Origin: a bacterium
GTDB taxonomy: Bacteria; Verrucomicrobiota; Verrucomicrobiia; Limisphaerales; JAJXZI01
NCBI GenBank assembly: GCA_021780115.1
Contig: JAJXZI010000339.1
Span: 1-46,193, forward strand
Direction of reading: 5' to 3'
Length of the DNA: 46,193 bases
Below, piece by piece: positions 30,214 to 40,361 of the stretch; positions within the stretch are counted from its first letter, which is position 1; each line of letters starts with the position of its first letter. The position numbers and the translations under genes were made by a program. The notes under the pieces are model-generated. The model made no database searches. It saw only the letters and a list, made by a program, of their open reading frames with translations, and was not told the origin of the DNA.

Positions 30214-31260
30214 ATGCGGATTGTTGTGGATGTCATGGGTGGCGATCACGGTTGCGGGGTCGTCATCGAAGGCGTCCGCCAGGCGCTGGCGCAGAACGAC
30301 AAGATCACGACCGTTTTTCTCGTCGGCAATCAGGCGGAGATTCAGCCGGCCATCGCCGCGCACAAACTGCGCGACCCGCGGGTACAGGTCGTGCATGCCA
30401 GCGAGGTCCTCACCATGGAGGACAAGCCCATCGATGGCCTGCGCAAGAAGAAGGATTGCTCCATCGCCCGCGCCGTGGACCTCATCAAAGAGGACAAGGC
30501 GGAAGCCCTCATCTCGCCCGGCAACACCGGGGGCGTCGTCGCGGCCTCCACGATCAAACTGCGCCCGCTGCCCGGCGTCGATCGTCCTGGCATCGCCACG
30601 GTGATTCCGGCGCCGGAAAACTACTTCGTCCTCCTCGACGCCGGCGCCAACGTCGAATGCCGCCCCGTCCACCTGGCGCACTACGCCATCATGGGCAGCG
30701 TCTATTCCCGCGAGATTCTGGGCTACCAGCGGCCCCGCGTCGGCCTGCTCAACGTGGGCACCGAAGAGGTCAAGGGCAACGACCTCACCCAGGAGGCGTT
30801 CAAACTGTGCAAGCAGATCGACCTCAATTTCATCGGCAACGTCGAGGGTCATGACCTGTTTGAGAACCGGGTGGACGTCGTTGTCTGTGACGGATTCGTC
30901 GGCAACATCGTGCTCAAGACCTGCGAAAGCCTGGCGCTGGGGATCTTTGGCTGGCTGCGGCGCGAGTTGAAAAGCTCGCCCAAGCGCATCCTCGGCGCCC
31001 TGCTTGTGAAAGGCGCCCTACGGACCATTAAGCGCCGCATGGATCCCGACGGCTACGGCGGAGCGCCACTGCTGGGCCTCAACGGCAATGTGATGATTAC
31101 CCACGGCTCCGCGCGCGAACGGGCCATCATGAACGCCATCCGCGTCACCAGCGAAAGCATCCAGCATCACGTCAACGACCTCATCTGCCAGGAAATCGCC
31201 CGCGCCAATGAACGGTTTGCCGCGGCCAAGGCCGGCCCGCCGGTCGCCGCTTACGCATGA
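30214..31260 (+). CDS. plsX: Phosphate acyltransferase PlsX
   Basis: MRIVVDVMGGDHGCGVVIEGVRQAL; LISPGNTGGVVAAST; VCDGFVGNIVLKTCE. Confidence 0.96.
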   Translation: MRIVVDVMGGDHGCGVVIEGVRQALAQNDKITTVFLVGNQAEIQPAIAAHKLRDPRVQVVHASEVLTMEDKPIDGLRKKKDCSIARAVDLIKEDKAEALISPGNTGGVVAASTIKLRPLPGVDRPGIATVIPAPENYFVLLDAGANVECRPVHLAHYAIMGSVYSREILGYQRPRVGLLNVGTEEVKGNDLTQEAFKLCKQIDLNFIGNVEGHDLFENRVDVVVCDGFVGNIVLKTCESLALGIFGWLRRELKSSPKRILGALLVKGALRTIKRRMDPDGYGGAPLLGLNGNVMITHGSARERAIMNAIRVTSESIQHHVNDLICQEIARANERFAAAKAGPPVAAYA

Positions 31261-32294
31261 CTGCCCCCGCTCCGAAGAAGTTCAAAAATCCCCGCGCCCA
31301 GTACAACTTTCAAGGCCGTACCTGCTCGATCACTGGCGTCGGCTCCTACGTCCCCGAGCGGGTGCTGACCAACGCCGAACTGGAGAAGCGCGTCGAGACC
31401 ACCGACGAGTGGATTGTCACCCGCACCGGCATCCGGGAACGGCGGCTCGCCGCGAAAAACGAGTGCACCTCGGACATGGCGACGCAGGCGGCGCTGCGGG
31501 CGATGAAACGGGCCGGCGTCACCGCCGAGCAACTCGACCTCATCATTGTCGCCACCGTCACGCCGGACATGGTGTTCCCGTCCACCGCCTGCCTGGTGCA
31601 GCGCAAGCTCGGCGCGCGCCGAGCGGCGGGTTTCGACTTGGAGGCCGCCTGTTCCGGCTTCATTTACGGCCTCGAAATCGGCCAGCAGTTCATCATGTCG
31701 CGAACCTACGACACCGTGCTGGTCATCGGCGCTGAGAAGCTCTCCACCATCGTCAACTGGAAGGACCGGAACACCTGCGTGCTCTTCGGCGACGGCGCGG
31801 GCGCGGCCATCCTGCAAAACCGCCCGCAGTCCCACGGCCTGCTCACGGCCGTCATGGGCGCCGACGGCGACAAGGCCGATCTGTTGTGCGTGCCCGGCGG
31901 AGGCAGCCGCTGTCCGGCGTCGTCTGAATCCGTCGCCGCGGGCCTGCACTTCCTGCGCATGGAAGGACGGGAGACGTTCAAGAGCGCCGTTCAGGCCATG
32001 TGTACCGCCGCCGCCGAGGCGATGCGGCGCTGCGAAATCGAAATCAGCCAGATCAAGTGCGTCATTCCCCACCAAGCCAACCGCCGAATCATCGACGCGG
32101 TCGGCGAGCGGTTGGGGGCGCGGCCGGAGCAGCTCTTCATCAACGTCGATCGCTACGGAAACACTTCCGCCGCCTCGGTGGCCATCGCGCTGGATGAGGC
32201 GGTGGACTCGGGCCGCATCCAGCGGGGCGATTTGGTCCTGCTGGTGGTCTTCGGAGGCGGGTTGACGTGGGGCGCGGCGGTGATCGAATGGTGA
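31257..32294 (+). CDS. fabH: 3-oxoacyl-[acyl-carrier-protein] synthase III
   Basis: ITGVGSYVPERVLTNAEL; FDLEAACSGFIYGLEIG; VIPHQANRRIIDAVGERLG; ATGA overlap with plsX. Confidence 0.96.
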   Translation: MTAPAPKKFKNPRAQYNFQGRTCSITGVGSYVPERVLTNAELEKRVETTDEWIVTRTGIRERRLAAKNECTSDMATQAALRAMKRAGVTAEQLDLIIVATVTPDMVFPSTACLVQRKLGARRAAGFDLEAACSGFIYGLEIGQQFIMSRTYDTVLVIGAEKLSTIVNWKDRNTCVLFGDGAGAAILQNRPQSHGLLTAVMGADGDKADLLCVPGGGSRCPASSESVAAGLHFLRMEGRETFKSAVQAMCTAAAEAMRRCEIEISQIKCVIPHQANRRIIDAVGERLGARPEQLFINVDRYGNTSAASVAIALDEAVDSGRIQRGDLVLLVVFGGGLTWGAAVIEW

Positions 32295-32304
32295 GAACGC
32301 GAAT

Positions 32305-32332
32305 TTGACCTTTCGGGGCGCTGTGCTAGGGT
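32305..32332 (+). promoter_or_regulatory. Predicted promoter: TTGACC-N16-TAGGGT
   Basis: -10 ends 11 nt before the ATG at 32344. Confidence 0.55.
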
Positions 32333-32343
32333 CTGGCGGGTTT

Positions 32344-32676
32344 ATGAGTGCACGAAAGCTTACTGGTTCGGGCGGGTTTGAACAACGTGGCGTCACCGTC
32401 GAGGCCCGTCAGACTCGACTGTCTTTGTCTCCGGAATCGGTGCTGATTCGCAAGAACGGCATTGAGTTTCGCAGCCTCTCGCCGTTCGCCCAATGGACGG
32501 AGATGACCGTTACCTTGCAGTCGCCGGTGGGCGACGGCCGGGTGCATTGCACCGGCGTCGTCGTCGCCTGCACGGGAAACCGGCACAGCGGCTACCATGT
32601 CTCGCTGCTGTTCACCGGCCTCACCAAGCAGTCGCAGGCCCGGCTGAGCTTGATGGCGGGTGCCGAAGTGCCCTGA
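32344..32676 (+). CDS. PilZ-like domain protein
   Basis: EFRSLSPFAQWTEMTVTLQ...VHCTGVVVACTGNRHSGYHVSLLFTGLTKQSQARLS. Confidence 0.5.
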   Translation: MSARKLTGSGGFEQRGVTVEARQTRLSLSPESVLIRKNGIEFRSLSPFAQWTEMTVTLQSPVGDGRVHCTGVVVACTGNRHSGYHVSLLFTGLTKQSQARLSLMAGAEVP

Positions 32677-32882
32677 AGCCCGCTCCCCCTGCGTTCCTGG
32701 TTAACGAGGATCCTGCCGCGCGGATTATCGGCACGAGCGTGGCCTTTCGGTTCGCGTTTCCTGGTTTCTTCTGAACTGGCGCTCAGCCCGGCGCTGCGTC
32801 AGCCGGCAGGCGGGAATTTCGTTTGCCCTTCCTCGGTTTTCCGGGCTGGCGCCTGATGGACTGATCCTGTTACCCTCCGCGC

Positions 32883-33971
32883 ATGGAAACGTTTCATCGA
32901 ATCCTGAAAACCGGCGTGGAGGGCGGCGCCTCCGACGTGCATCTGAAAATCGGCACGCCGGTCATCTTCCGCATCAACCGGCAACTGCTGGCCATCGAAT
33001 GTCCGTATCCGACGGCCGAATGGATGAACGCCGTGGTGGACAAGCTGACGCCGGCGCATTTGAAGAAGCGGCTGGAAACCGAGCGCGAGATTGATTTCTC
33101 CTATTTCGTGCCGGGCATCGGCCGGTTCCGCACCAATCTCTTTCAGCAGCGCGGCGAGTTCTGCCTCGCCATGCGCGCCGTCAAGACCGCTGTGCCCACC
33201 TTCGAGGAACTCGGCCTGCCGGAGACGCTCAAGCGCATCGCCGAGTCGCCCCGCGGCATCGTCATGCTGGCTGGCTCGACCGGCTGCGGCAAATCCACCA
33301 CGCTGGCCGCCATGCTCGAACACATCAACTCCAACTTCAAGAAGCACATGATCACCCTCGAAGATCCAATCGAATATGTCTTCGAAGACAACCAGTCCGT
33401 GGTCGAGCAGCGCGAGGTTGGCCTAGACACGCTCTCCTTCCACCACGCCCTTAAACACGTCCTGCGCCAGGATCCGGACGTCATCATGATCGGCGAAATG
33501 CGCGACGCCATCAGCTTCCAGGCGGCGATGAGCGCGGCGGACACCGGCCACCTGGTGCTCACCACCCTGCACACCACCAGCGCCGCGCAGTCCGTCAGCC
33601 GCATCCTTGATTTTTTCAAGGCCGACGAGCGTGAGCAGGTGCGGCGCCAGCTCTGCGGCACGCTCCAGGCCGTGGTGTGCCAGCGCATGGTGAACACGAT
33701 CGCGGGCAGCATGACGCCCGCCGTCGAAATCATGATCAACACGCCCACGGTGAAGAAGCTCATCGAAGAGAATCGCCTGGACAAACTGCCCGCCGCCATC
33801 GAGACCGGCATGGACGACGGCATGCAGAACTTCAACCAGGCCCTCTTCCAGTTGGTCAAGGACGGCAAGGTCTCCGAAAAGGAGGCCCTGACCAAGGCCA
33901 GCAACCCGCAGGCGCTGGAAATGAACTTCAAAGGCATCTTCCTCGACGAAGGCCGGAGAATCCTGGGCTGA
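32883..33971 (+). CDS. pilT: Type IV pilus twitching motility protein PilT
   Basis: GGASDVHLKIGTPVIFRINR; GSTGCGKSTTLAAMLEHIN; LRQDPDVIMIGEMRD. Confidence 0.95.
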   Translation: METFHRILKTGVEGGASDVHLKIGTPVIFRINRQLLAIECPYPTAEWMNAVVDKLTPAHLKKRLETEREIDFSYFVPGIGRFRTNLFQQRGEFCLAMRAVKTAVPTFEELGLPETLKRIAESPRGIVMLAGSTGCGKSTTLAAMLEHINSNFKKHMITLEDPIEYVFEDNQSVVEQREVGLDTLSFHHALKHVLRQDPDVIMIGEMRDAISFQAAMSAADTGHLVLTTLHTTSAAQSVSRILDFFKADEREQVRRQLCGTLQAVVCQRMVNTIAGSMTPAVEIMINTPTVKKLIEENRLDKLPAAIETGMDDGMQNFNQALFQLVKDGKVSEKEALTKASNPQALEMNFKGIFLDEGRRILG

Positions 33972-34041
33972 GGCGGGAACCGGAGTCGGGCTTTCCGGTG
34001 GTCAAGTCACTGGCGATCGGGGGCGAGCCGCGCAACCGGCC

Positions 34042-35415
34042 TCACGCCCGCTCGACCACGTAGATATCCTCGGTCTTGAGGTGCTTGAGGATCATCTCCA
34101 CAGTGCGGTCGATGGCGCCCAGGTTCTGCCGGACGACGAGTTGCGCGTTGTGCCCCAGTTCCCGGCGCCGGGCTTCGTCCGCCAGCAGTTCGCCCAGGAC
34201 TTTTTCCAGTTCGCCTGCGTCGCGGACCTGCACCGCGCCCTTGCCTTCGACAAACGCCCGGGCAATCGCCCCGAAATTCTGCATGTTCGGTCCGAACATC
34301 ATGGCCTTGCCCAGCGCCCCCGGCTCGATGGGATTCTGGCCGCCCTGCGCGGTGAGGCTCTTGCCGACAAAAATCACCGCGGCGTGCTCGTAGAAGAACT
34401 TGAGTTCGCCGGTGGTGTTGACGAGCAGGCAGTCCGTCTGGCCCGGGGCAAAGTGCGTCTTGGCCATGATCTCGCTCCGATAGACAAACTTCACCCCCCG
34501 CGCCTCCAGCTCGCGCCCCACCTGCCGGCCCCGCTCGTGGTGGCGCGGCACCAGCACCAGGAACAGATCCGGGAACCGCGGCCGCAGGCGCAGGAAGGTT
34601 TCCGCCAGGACCGCCTCTTCGCCGTCGTGCGTGCTCCCGGCCACCAGCAGGCACGGCGACTCGGGCGCGCCAATCTGCCGCAGCAGGTCCGGCACGTCCA
34701 GCAGGTGCCGCTCCTCCACGCGGGCGCTATCGTACTTGAGGCTGCCCACCACGTGGATCGCCTCCGGACGGCACCCCAGTTCGCGCAGCTTGGTGGCGTC
34801 GGCCTCGCTTTGGGCGCCCACCGCCGTGAGCGCGGCAAACAGGGGGCGAAACAGAAACCCATAGCGCTTGTAGCCGTCGAAGGACCGCTGCGAGAGCCGC
34901 GCGTTGACCAGGAACACGGGACGGCCTTTGTCTTTGAGGCGCCAGATGAAGTTGGGCCAGATTTCCCCTTCCACCAGCACCACCGCCTCCGGATCAATGG
35001 TCGCCAGCGCCCGCGCCACGCATTTACGCCGGTCGATGGGGTAATAGATCTTCGTGATGTGGGCCGGCAGTTTGCGCCGCAGCTCGGCCATGCCGGTGCT
35101 GGTGGTGGTGGAGACGACAATCTTGAGGTTGGGCACGCACGGCTCGAGCGCGCGGATCAACTGGGTGCAGATGTTCACCTCACCCACGCTCACCGCATGC
35201 ATCCAGATCACGTGGCGGTTCGTCAACGCCTGCTTCACTTTGTGATCAAATTGCCCGAAGCGCTGCCGGAAACCCTCCTGCCAGCCGCCCCGCCGCCACA
35301 TCCGCAGCAGGTAGTACGGCGCTGAGAGCAGCAAGCCGAGCGTGAAGACGATGTTGTAAATGGTGCGCACTGCGAACGAAACATCCGGAAGCAATCCGGA
35401 GGAGGAGGGTGCCAT
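34042..35415 (-). CDS. waaA: 3-deoxy-D-manno-octulosonic acid transferase (Kdo transferase)
   Basis: VIWMHAVSVGEVN; EGEIWPNFIWRLKDKGRPVFLVNARLSQRS; VFVGKSLTAQGGQNPIEPGALGKAMMFGPNMQNF. Confidence 0.95.
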   Translation of the reverse strand: MAPSSSGLLPDVSFAVRTIYNIVFTLGLLLSAPYYLLRMWRRGGWQEGFRQRFGQFDHKVKQALTNRHVIWMHAVSVGEVNICTQLIRALEPCVPNLKIVVSTTTSTGMAELRRKLPAHITKIYYPIDRRKCVARALATIDPEAVVLVEGEIWPNFIWRLKDKGRPVFLVNARLSQRSFDGYKRYGFLFRPLFAALTAVGAQSEADATKLRELGCRPEAIHVVGSLKYDSARVEERHLLDVPDLLRQIGAPESPCLLVAGSTHDGEEAVLAETFLRLRPRFPDLFLVLVPRHHERGRQVGRELEARGVKFVYRSEIMAKTHFAPGQTDCLLVNTTGELKFFYEHAAVIFVGKSLTAQGGQNPIEPGALGKAMMFGPNMQNFGAIARAFVEGKGAVQVRDAGELEKVLGELLADEARRRELGHNAQLVVRQNLGAIDRTVEMILKHLKTEDIYVVERA

Positions 35416-35506
35416 GCCGAACGGGAAGACGACAGGTTTTTTTCGGCGGTTACACCGACCCGCAAAAAAGCTTGGCAGCGCGGACCCACCCGCCAACTTG
35501 TCCGCG

Positions 35507-36160
35507 ATGCATTGCCTCGTCACCGCCGGCCCCACCTACGAGCCGCTGGATCAAGTCCGGCGCCTGACGAATTTCTCCACCGGCCGGCTCGGCACGGAGC
35601 TGGCCAATTTCCTCACCGACCGCGGCCATCGCGTCACGCTCCTGCTGGGCCAGCAGGCCACCTGGGGCGGCGGACGCCGCGCGTCGCGCGTCGAGTCCTT
35701 CACCACCGGCCGCGACCTGAGCGAGCGCCTGCGGGCACTGGCGGGCGAACCGGTGGACGCCGTCTTCCATGCCGCCGCGGTGGGCGACTTCGCCTTCGGC
35801 AAAGTCTGGCTCCAAACACCGCTCGGCGAGCGGAGGGAGGTCAGCGCCGCCAAGTTCCCGACGCGCGCCGGCACGCTGCTGGCTGAACTCCGTCCCACGC
35901 CGAAAATCATCGCCCACTTGCGCGGCTGGTTTCCGACGGCCCAATTGGTGGGCTGGAAATTCGAAGTGGAAGGCGACCGGGCCGGCGCCCTGCGCCGCGC
36001 GGAAGGCCAACTCGCCGAAACGGCGACCGACGCCTGCGTCGTGAACGGTCCCGCTTACGGCGACGGCTTCGGCCTGCTCACCCGAGGACAGACGCCCGTT
36101 CACCGGCCGGATTCACCCGGTCTGTTCGCCGCGCTGGCTGACTTCCTGGCGCCCAAGTGA
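35507..36160 (+). CDS. Phosphopantothenate--cysteine ligase (CoaB domain only)
   Basis: CLVTAGPTYEPLDQVRRLTNFSTGRLGTELANFLTDRGHRVTLL; no CoaC flavoprotein domain in frame. Confidence 0.82.
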   Translation: MHCLVTAGPTYEPLDQVRRLTNFSTGRLGTELANFLTDRGHRVTLLLGQQATWGGGRRASRVESFTTGRDLSERLRALAGEPVDAVFHAAAVGDFAFGKVWLQTPLGERREVSAAKFPTRAGTLLAELRPTPKIIAHLRGWFPTAQLVGWKFEVEGDRAGALRRAEGQLAETATDACVVNGPAYGDGFGLLTRGQTPVHRPDSPGLFAALADFLAPK

Positions 36161-36199
36161 ACCGCCGGGCGTCCGTTGGCTCCGGCGCCGGGTTTCGCG

Positions 36200-36228
36200 T
36201 TGAAGCAGGCCGCTCGCGCTTGTATGGT
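36200..36228 (+). promoter_or_regulatory. Predicted recG promoter: TTGAAG-N17-TATGGT
   Basis: -10 ends 8 nt before the ATG at 36237. Confidence 0.5.
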
Positions 36229-36236
36229 CGCCCGCC

Positions 36237-38381
36237 ATGACCGCGCGCCCGCCGAGTCCGGACGTTCCCCCGCTCGCCCGCCCCGTCGGCACGCTCTGGG
36301 GCGTCGGCCCGGAACGCGCGGCGCAACTGGCCCGCCTCGACCTCCGCACCACCGAGGACCTGCTGCTGCACCGCCCGCGCCGCCACGAGGACCGCCGCCA
36401 CGCCCGGCCAATCGCGAAGTTAAGCGCCACCGAAGCCGCCACCGCGCGCGGCAGCGTCGTGGCGATGGGCGTGAACCGTTACCGCAAAGGCGCCAAGTCG
36501 GTCTTCGAATTGATCCTCGACGACGGCACGGCGCGGCTCCACTGCCGGTGGTGGAACCTGCCGTTCCTGGAAAAATACTTCGCCGTGGGCGACGACGTCT
36601 TCGTTTTCGGCCGGCTGAGCGGCTTGAAACCGCGCACGATGGACCATCCGGAGACGGAAGTCGTCGAGACCGGCGAGGAGAATTTCATCCACCTCAACCG
36701 CCTCGCGCCGGTCTATCCGCTCACCGAGGGTCTGCCCCAGCGCTGGTTGCGGGCGCTGGTCTGGCGCACGCTCGAGCGCTTTGAATCCCAGATCGTCGCG
36801 CCGTGGCCGGACCTGGAGTCCAAGGTCCAAAGTCCAAAGCCCACCGTCAGTCCCGCCGCGGGCACCGCCTCCGAGGCCCATCGGAGCTTGGATTCCGGCC
36901 TCTGGACCGCGCTGCCTTCGCGCGCCCACGCCATCCGCCAGCTTCACTTCCCGGAGACACGGGAAGACGCCGAACGCGCGCGGCAGCGGCTGGCGCTGGA
37001 CGAATTCATCGCCCTGGAACGCGACATCCAATCCCGGCGCCGGAGGTTTGAAGCCAAGGCGCGCGGCTGGCCGTGCGGCGGGGACAACCGATGCATCAAA
37101 CCGTTTCTTGCCCGGCTGGGCTTCACGCTCACCGCCGCGCAGACCCGCGTGCTGCGTGAAATTCGCCGCGACCTGAACGGCCCGCACCCGATGCGGCGCC
37201 TGCTGCAGGGCGATGTCGGTTCCGGCAAGACGGTTGTCGCGGCCTGCGCGGCGCTGATGGCGGTGGAGAGCGGGTTCACCGTCGCGCTGATGGCGCCGAC
37301 GGAAATCCTGGCCGGGCAGCATTTCGCGAATTTCACCCGCTGGTTCGGGCCGCTGGGCGTGGCGGTCGAATTGCAGACCGGCAGCCACAAGACAGCCGTT
37401 GAGCGTCGCGCGTCGGGCGCCGGGGGCCAGGCGGCGCTTGGGCTTTCGGCCGCCAGCCCGCGGCCCGCGCCCCTCGTCATCGGCACGCACGCCTTGATCC
37501 AATCCGGTTTCGAGCCGGAAAACCTCGGCCTGGTCATCATTGACGAGCAGCACAAGTTCGGCGTGGCGCAGCGCGAACAACTCGTCCGCAAGGGCCGCTA
37601 CCCGCACCTGCTGGTGATGACGGCCACGCCGATCCCGCGCACGCTGGGCCTGACGCTCTACGGCGACCTCGACCTCTCGGTGATTGACGAGCTGCCCGCC
37701 GGCCGCGGGCGGGTGCGAACGTTTGTGCGCGCCGCCGACAAGCTGCCGCGGGTCTGGGCGTTCATCCACGGCCGGCTCGACGAGGGACGGCAGGCGTATG
37801 TGGTCTATCCGCGCATTGAGGAGACGGCGGGCGACCTCAAGGCCGTGACCACGGAATTTGAAACCGTGACGGCGGCGCTCGCCCCGTACCGCGCCGGCCT
37901 GCTGCACGGCCGGCTCGCCAGCCGCCAGAAGGAGGAGATCATGGCTGCGTTCCGCGCCAACGCCGTTCAGGTGTTGGTGGCCACTTCACTCGTCGAAGTG
38001 GGCGTGGACGTGGCGAACGCCACCGTCATGCTGATCGAGAACGCCGAGCAGTTTGGCCTGGCGCAACTGCACCAGTTGCGCGGGCGCATCGGCCGCGGCG
38101 CCCACGAGTCGTATTGCATCCTGATCTCCGCCGCGTCGAACGCCGAGGCCCGCGAACGGCTCCGCGTGTTGGAGGAGACGAGCGACGGCTTCCGCATCGC
38201 CGAGGCGGACCTCAAACTGCGCGGCCCGGGCGAGTTGCTCGGCCAGCAGCAGAGCGGCCTGCCGCGCTTCCGCTTCGGCGATCTGCGCCAGGACCTGGAG
38301 TTGATCCGCTGGGCGCGCGAGCTGGCGAGGCAGCTCCCGGAGAGCGGTGCGGCGCTGGACGCAGCCCGTTCCCCCGCTTGA
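36237..38381 (+). CDS. recG: ATP-dependent DNA helicase RecG
   Basis: LLQGDVGSGKTVVAACAAL; IIDEQHKFGVAQREQL; TATPIPRTLGLTLYGDLDLSVIDELPAGR; QLRGRIGRG. Confidence 0.96.
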   Translation: MTARPPSPDVPPLARPVGTLWGVGPERAAQLARLDLRTTEDLLLHRPRRHEDRRHARPIAKLSATEAATARGSVVAMGVNRYRKGAKSVFELILDDGTARLHCRWWNLPFLEKYFAVGDDVFVFGRLSGLKPRTMDHPETEVVETGEENFIHLNRLAPVYPLTEGLPQRWLRALVWRTLERFESQIVAPWPDLESKVQSPKPTVSPAAGTASEAHRSLDSGLWTALPSRAHAIRQLHFPETREDAERARQRLALDEFIALERDIQSRRRRFEAKARGWPCGGDNRCIKPFLARLGFTLTAAQTRVLREIRRDLNGPHPMRRLLQGDVGSGKTVVAACAALMAVESGFTVALMAPTEILAGQHFANFTRWFGPLGVAVELQTGSHKTAVERRASGAGGQAALGLSAASPRPAPLVIGTHALIQSGFEPENLGLVIIDEQHKFGVAQREQLVRKGRYPHLLVMTATPIPRTLGLTLYGDLDLSVIDELPAGRGRVRTFVRAADKLPRVWAFIHGRLDEGRQAYVVYPRIEETAGDLKAVTTEFETVTAALAPYRAGLLHGRLASRQKEEIMAAFRANAVQVLVATSLVEVGVDVANATVMLIENAEQFGLAQLHQLRGRIGRGAHESYCILISAASNAEARERLRVLEETSDGFRIAEADLKLRGPGELLGQQQSGLPRFRFGDLRQDLELIRWARELARQLPESGAALDAARSPA
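36814..36910. repeat. In-frame SKVQSP-type repeat insertion in recG
   Basis: GAGTCCAAGGTCCAAAGTCCAAAG at the left end, imperfectly inverted CTTGGATTCCGGCCTCTGGACC at the right; encodes LESKVQSPKPTVSP...RSLDSGLWTA. Confidence 0.6.
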
Positions 38382-38508
38382 CTTCGCGGCGGTTCGCCTG
38401 TTGCATCGGGGCATTGCTGGATGCGGGCGGAACGCAAAACCGGCCGGGACGCAAACGTAAACCGGCCCTGGGCGGACTGATCTTCCCGCACGACGACACC
38501 GATAATTT

Positions 38509-40164
38509 ATGGCAACCATTCCGATCACCAACCGGCCAAAACTGAAACGCAACCAGGTCCAGCTCATCGCCAGCGGCGACTTGCGCCTCTCGGCCAACCA
38601 GGCCTGCTGGCCGGCCCAGCAGCAGATGGAGCAGGCGTTCACCGCCGCCGTCGAGGCGGAAGGTGGCCAAGTCGTCCGCGGTCATCCGTACAAGCCGGAC
38701 CAGCAGCACGGTTTCATCGGTTCGCAGCGCGAAGGCCTGGAGGTCTTTCGCCAACTGGATCCCGACGCGCCCTTGGTCGTGGCCGAGGCCGTCTGGCAGT
38801 ACTCGCACCATGTCCTGGCGGGGTTGACCACGCATCGCGGGCCGATCCTGACGGTGGCCAATTGGTCCGGCCAGTGGCCCGGCCTCGTGGGCATGTTGAA
38901 CCTGAACGGCTCGCTCACCAAGGCCGGCGTGGAATACTCCACGCTCTGGAGCGAGCAGTTCACCGACGATTCCTTCCGCCTGCGCCTGGGCCGGTGGCTG
39001 CGCACCGGCAAGACCTCCCACCGCATCAGCCACGTCCAGCCCTTCCGCCACGCGAAGTTGGGCGGACCCGCGGCCGAGTTGGGCCAAACGCTCGCCGGCC
39101 AGCTCCGCGCCGGGAAGGCCATCTTGGGCATCTTCGACGAAGGCTGCATGGGCATGTTCAACGCGATCGTCCCCGACGCCTTGCTGCACGCCACCGGCGT
39201 CTTCAAGGAACGGCTGAGCCAGTCCGCGCTTTACCACGAAACCACGCGGGTCGGTGACGCGGAGGCCCAGGCCGTGCGCGCCTGGTTGGAGCGGCGCGGG
39301 ATGAAGTTCGCCACCGGCCCGGACGACGCCACGGATTTGACCGACGCCCAAATCCTCGGGCAGTGCCAGATGTATGTCGCCGCGTTGCGCCTCGCGGACG
39401 ACTTCGGCTGCGACTGCATCGGCATCCAATACCAGCAGGGCCTGAAAGACCTGCTGCCGGCGAGCGACTTGGTGGAAGGCATGCTGAACAACACCGACCG
39501 GCCGCCCGTGAAATCCCGCGACGGCCAACGCGAGCTCTATGCCGGCCAGCCGCTGCCGCACTTCAACGAGGTGGACGAATGCGCCGGCCTCGACGGCCTC
39601 CTGACCGGTCGCGTCCACCAGGCGCTGGGCCAGCCGGTGGAAAACACGCTCCACGACGTGCGCTGGGGCGATTGGGACCAGAGCGGCACCGTGAAAGATT
39701 ACGTGTGGGTCTTCGAGATCAGCGGCTCGGCGCCGCCGGCCCACTTCATCAACGGCTGGGCGGGCGCGGAAGGTTTTCGGCAGCCGCCCATGTATTTTCC
39801 CAAGGGCGGCAGCACCTTGCGCGGCATTGCCAAACCGGGCGAGATCGTCTGGTCGCGCATCTACGTGGACCGCGGCCTGAAGATGGACATCGGCCGGGCC
39901 GGCGTCGTGGCCTTGCCGCGCGAAGAGACCGAGCGCCGCTGGCAAGCCACCACCTGGCAGTGGCCGATCATGCACGCCGTCACCTACGGCGTGTCGCGCG
40001 ACCAGCTCATGGCCAAACACCAGGCCAACCACATCCAGGTCGCCTACGCCGCCGACGCCAAGGCGGCGGACAAATGCCTCGTCGCCAAGGCCGCGATGGC
40101 CGAGGCGTTGGGCATCAAGGTCAATCTCTGCGGCACGCGGAAGGACGGCAAACCGTGGGCGTGA
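38509..40164 (+). CDS. L-fucose/L-arabinose isomerase-family protein
   Basis: [54 protein letters not shown]-terminal [10 protein letters not shown]. Confidence 0.8.
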   Translation: MATIPITNRPKLKRNQVQLIASGDLRLSANQACWPAQQQMEQAFTAAVEAEGGQVVRGHPYKPDQQHGFIGSQREGLEVFRQLDPDAPLVVAEAVWQYSHHVLAGLTTHRGPILTVANWSGQWPGLVGMLNLNGSLTKAGVEYSTLWSEQFTDDSFRLRLGRWLRTGKTSHRISHVQPFRHAKLGGPAAELGQTLAGQLRAGKAILGIFDEGCMGMFNAIVPDALLHATGVFKERLSQSALYHETTRVGDAEAQAVRAWLERRGMKFATGPDDATDLTDAQILGQCQMYVAALRLADDFGCDCIGIQYQQGLKDLLPASDLVEGMLNNTDRPPVKSRDGQRELYAGQPLPHFNEVDECAGLDGLLTGRVHQALGQPVENTLHDVRWGDWDQSGTVKDYVWVFEISGSAPPAHFINGWAGAEGFRQPPMYFPKGGSTLRGIAKPGEIVWSRIYVDRGLKMDIGRAGVVALPREETERRWQATTWQWPIMHAVTYGVSRDQLMAKHQANHIQVAYAADAKAADKCLVAKAAMAEALGIKVNLCGTRKDGKPWA

Positions 40165-40177
40165 CGCGTTTGTAGTC

Positions 40178-40192
40178 CCGGCTTCAGGCCGG
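40178..40192. repeat. Short hairpin downstream of the isomerase gene
   Basis: CCGGC-ttcag-GCCGG. Confidence 0.4.
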
Positions 40193-40257
40193 CAGCCACG
40201 GCCGCGAAGGAAATGGCCAATGCCCCGCACCGCGTCTCGGAACGCCAGTTCGCGCGC

Positions 40258-40361
40258 CAGCGTTTTGGACTGCGGCGGCCCTCAGCCGCTTTTCGACAAC
40301 CCGCTCCCCACGCTCGGTCGCTGTCCAAAGCGCCAGAGGACTGGCACAGTCCAAAACGCTG
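40258..40361. repeat. 104-bp element with perfect 15-bp terminal inverted repeats
   Basis: CAGCGTTTTGGACTG (40258-40272) ... CAGTCCAAAACGCTG (40347-40361). Confidence 0.8.

Noticed and set aside
38212-40230. 672-aa minus-strand ORF
   Set aside because: Antisense shadow of the fucose isomerase-family gene and the recG end.
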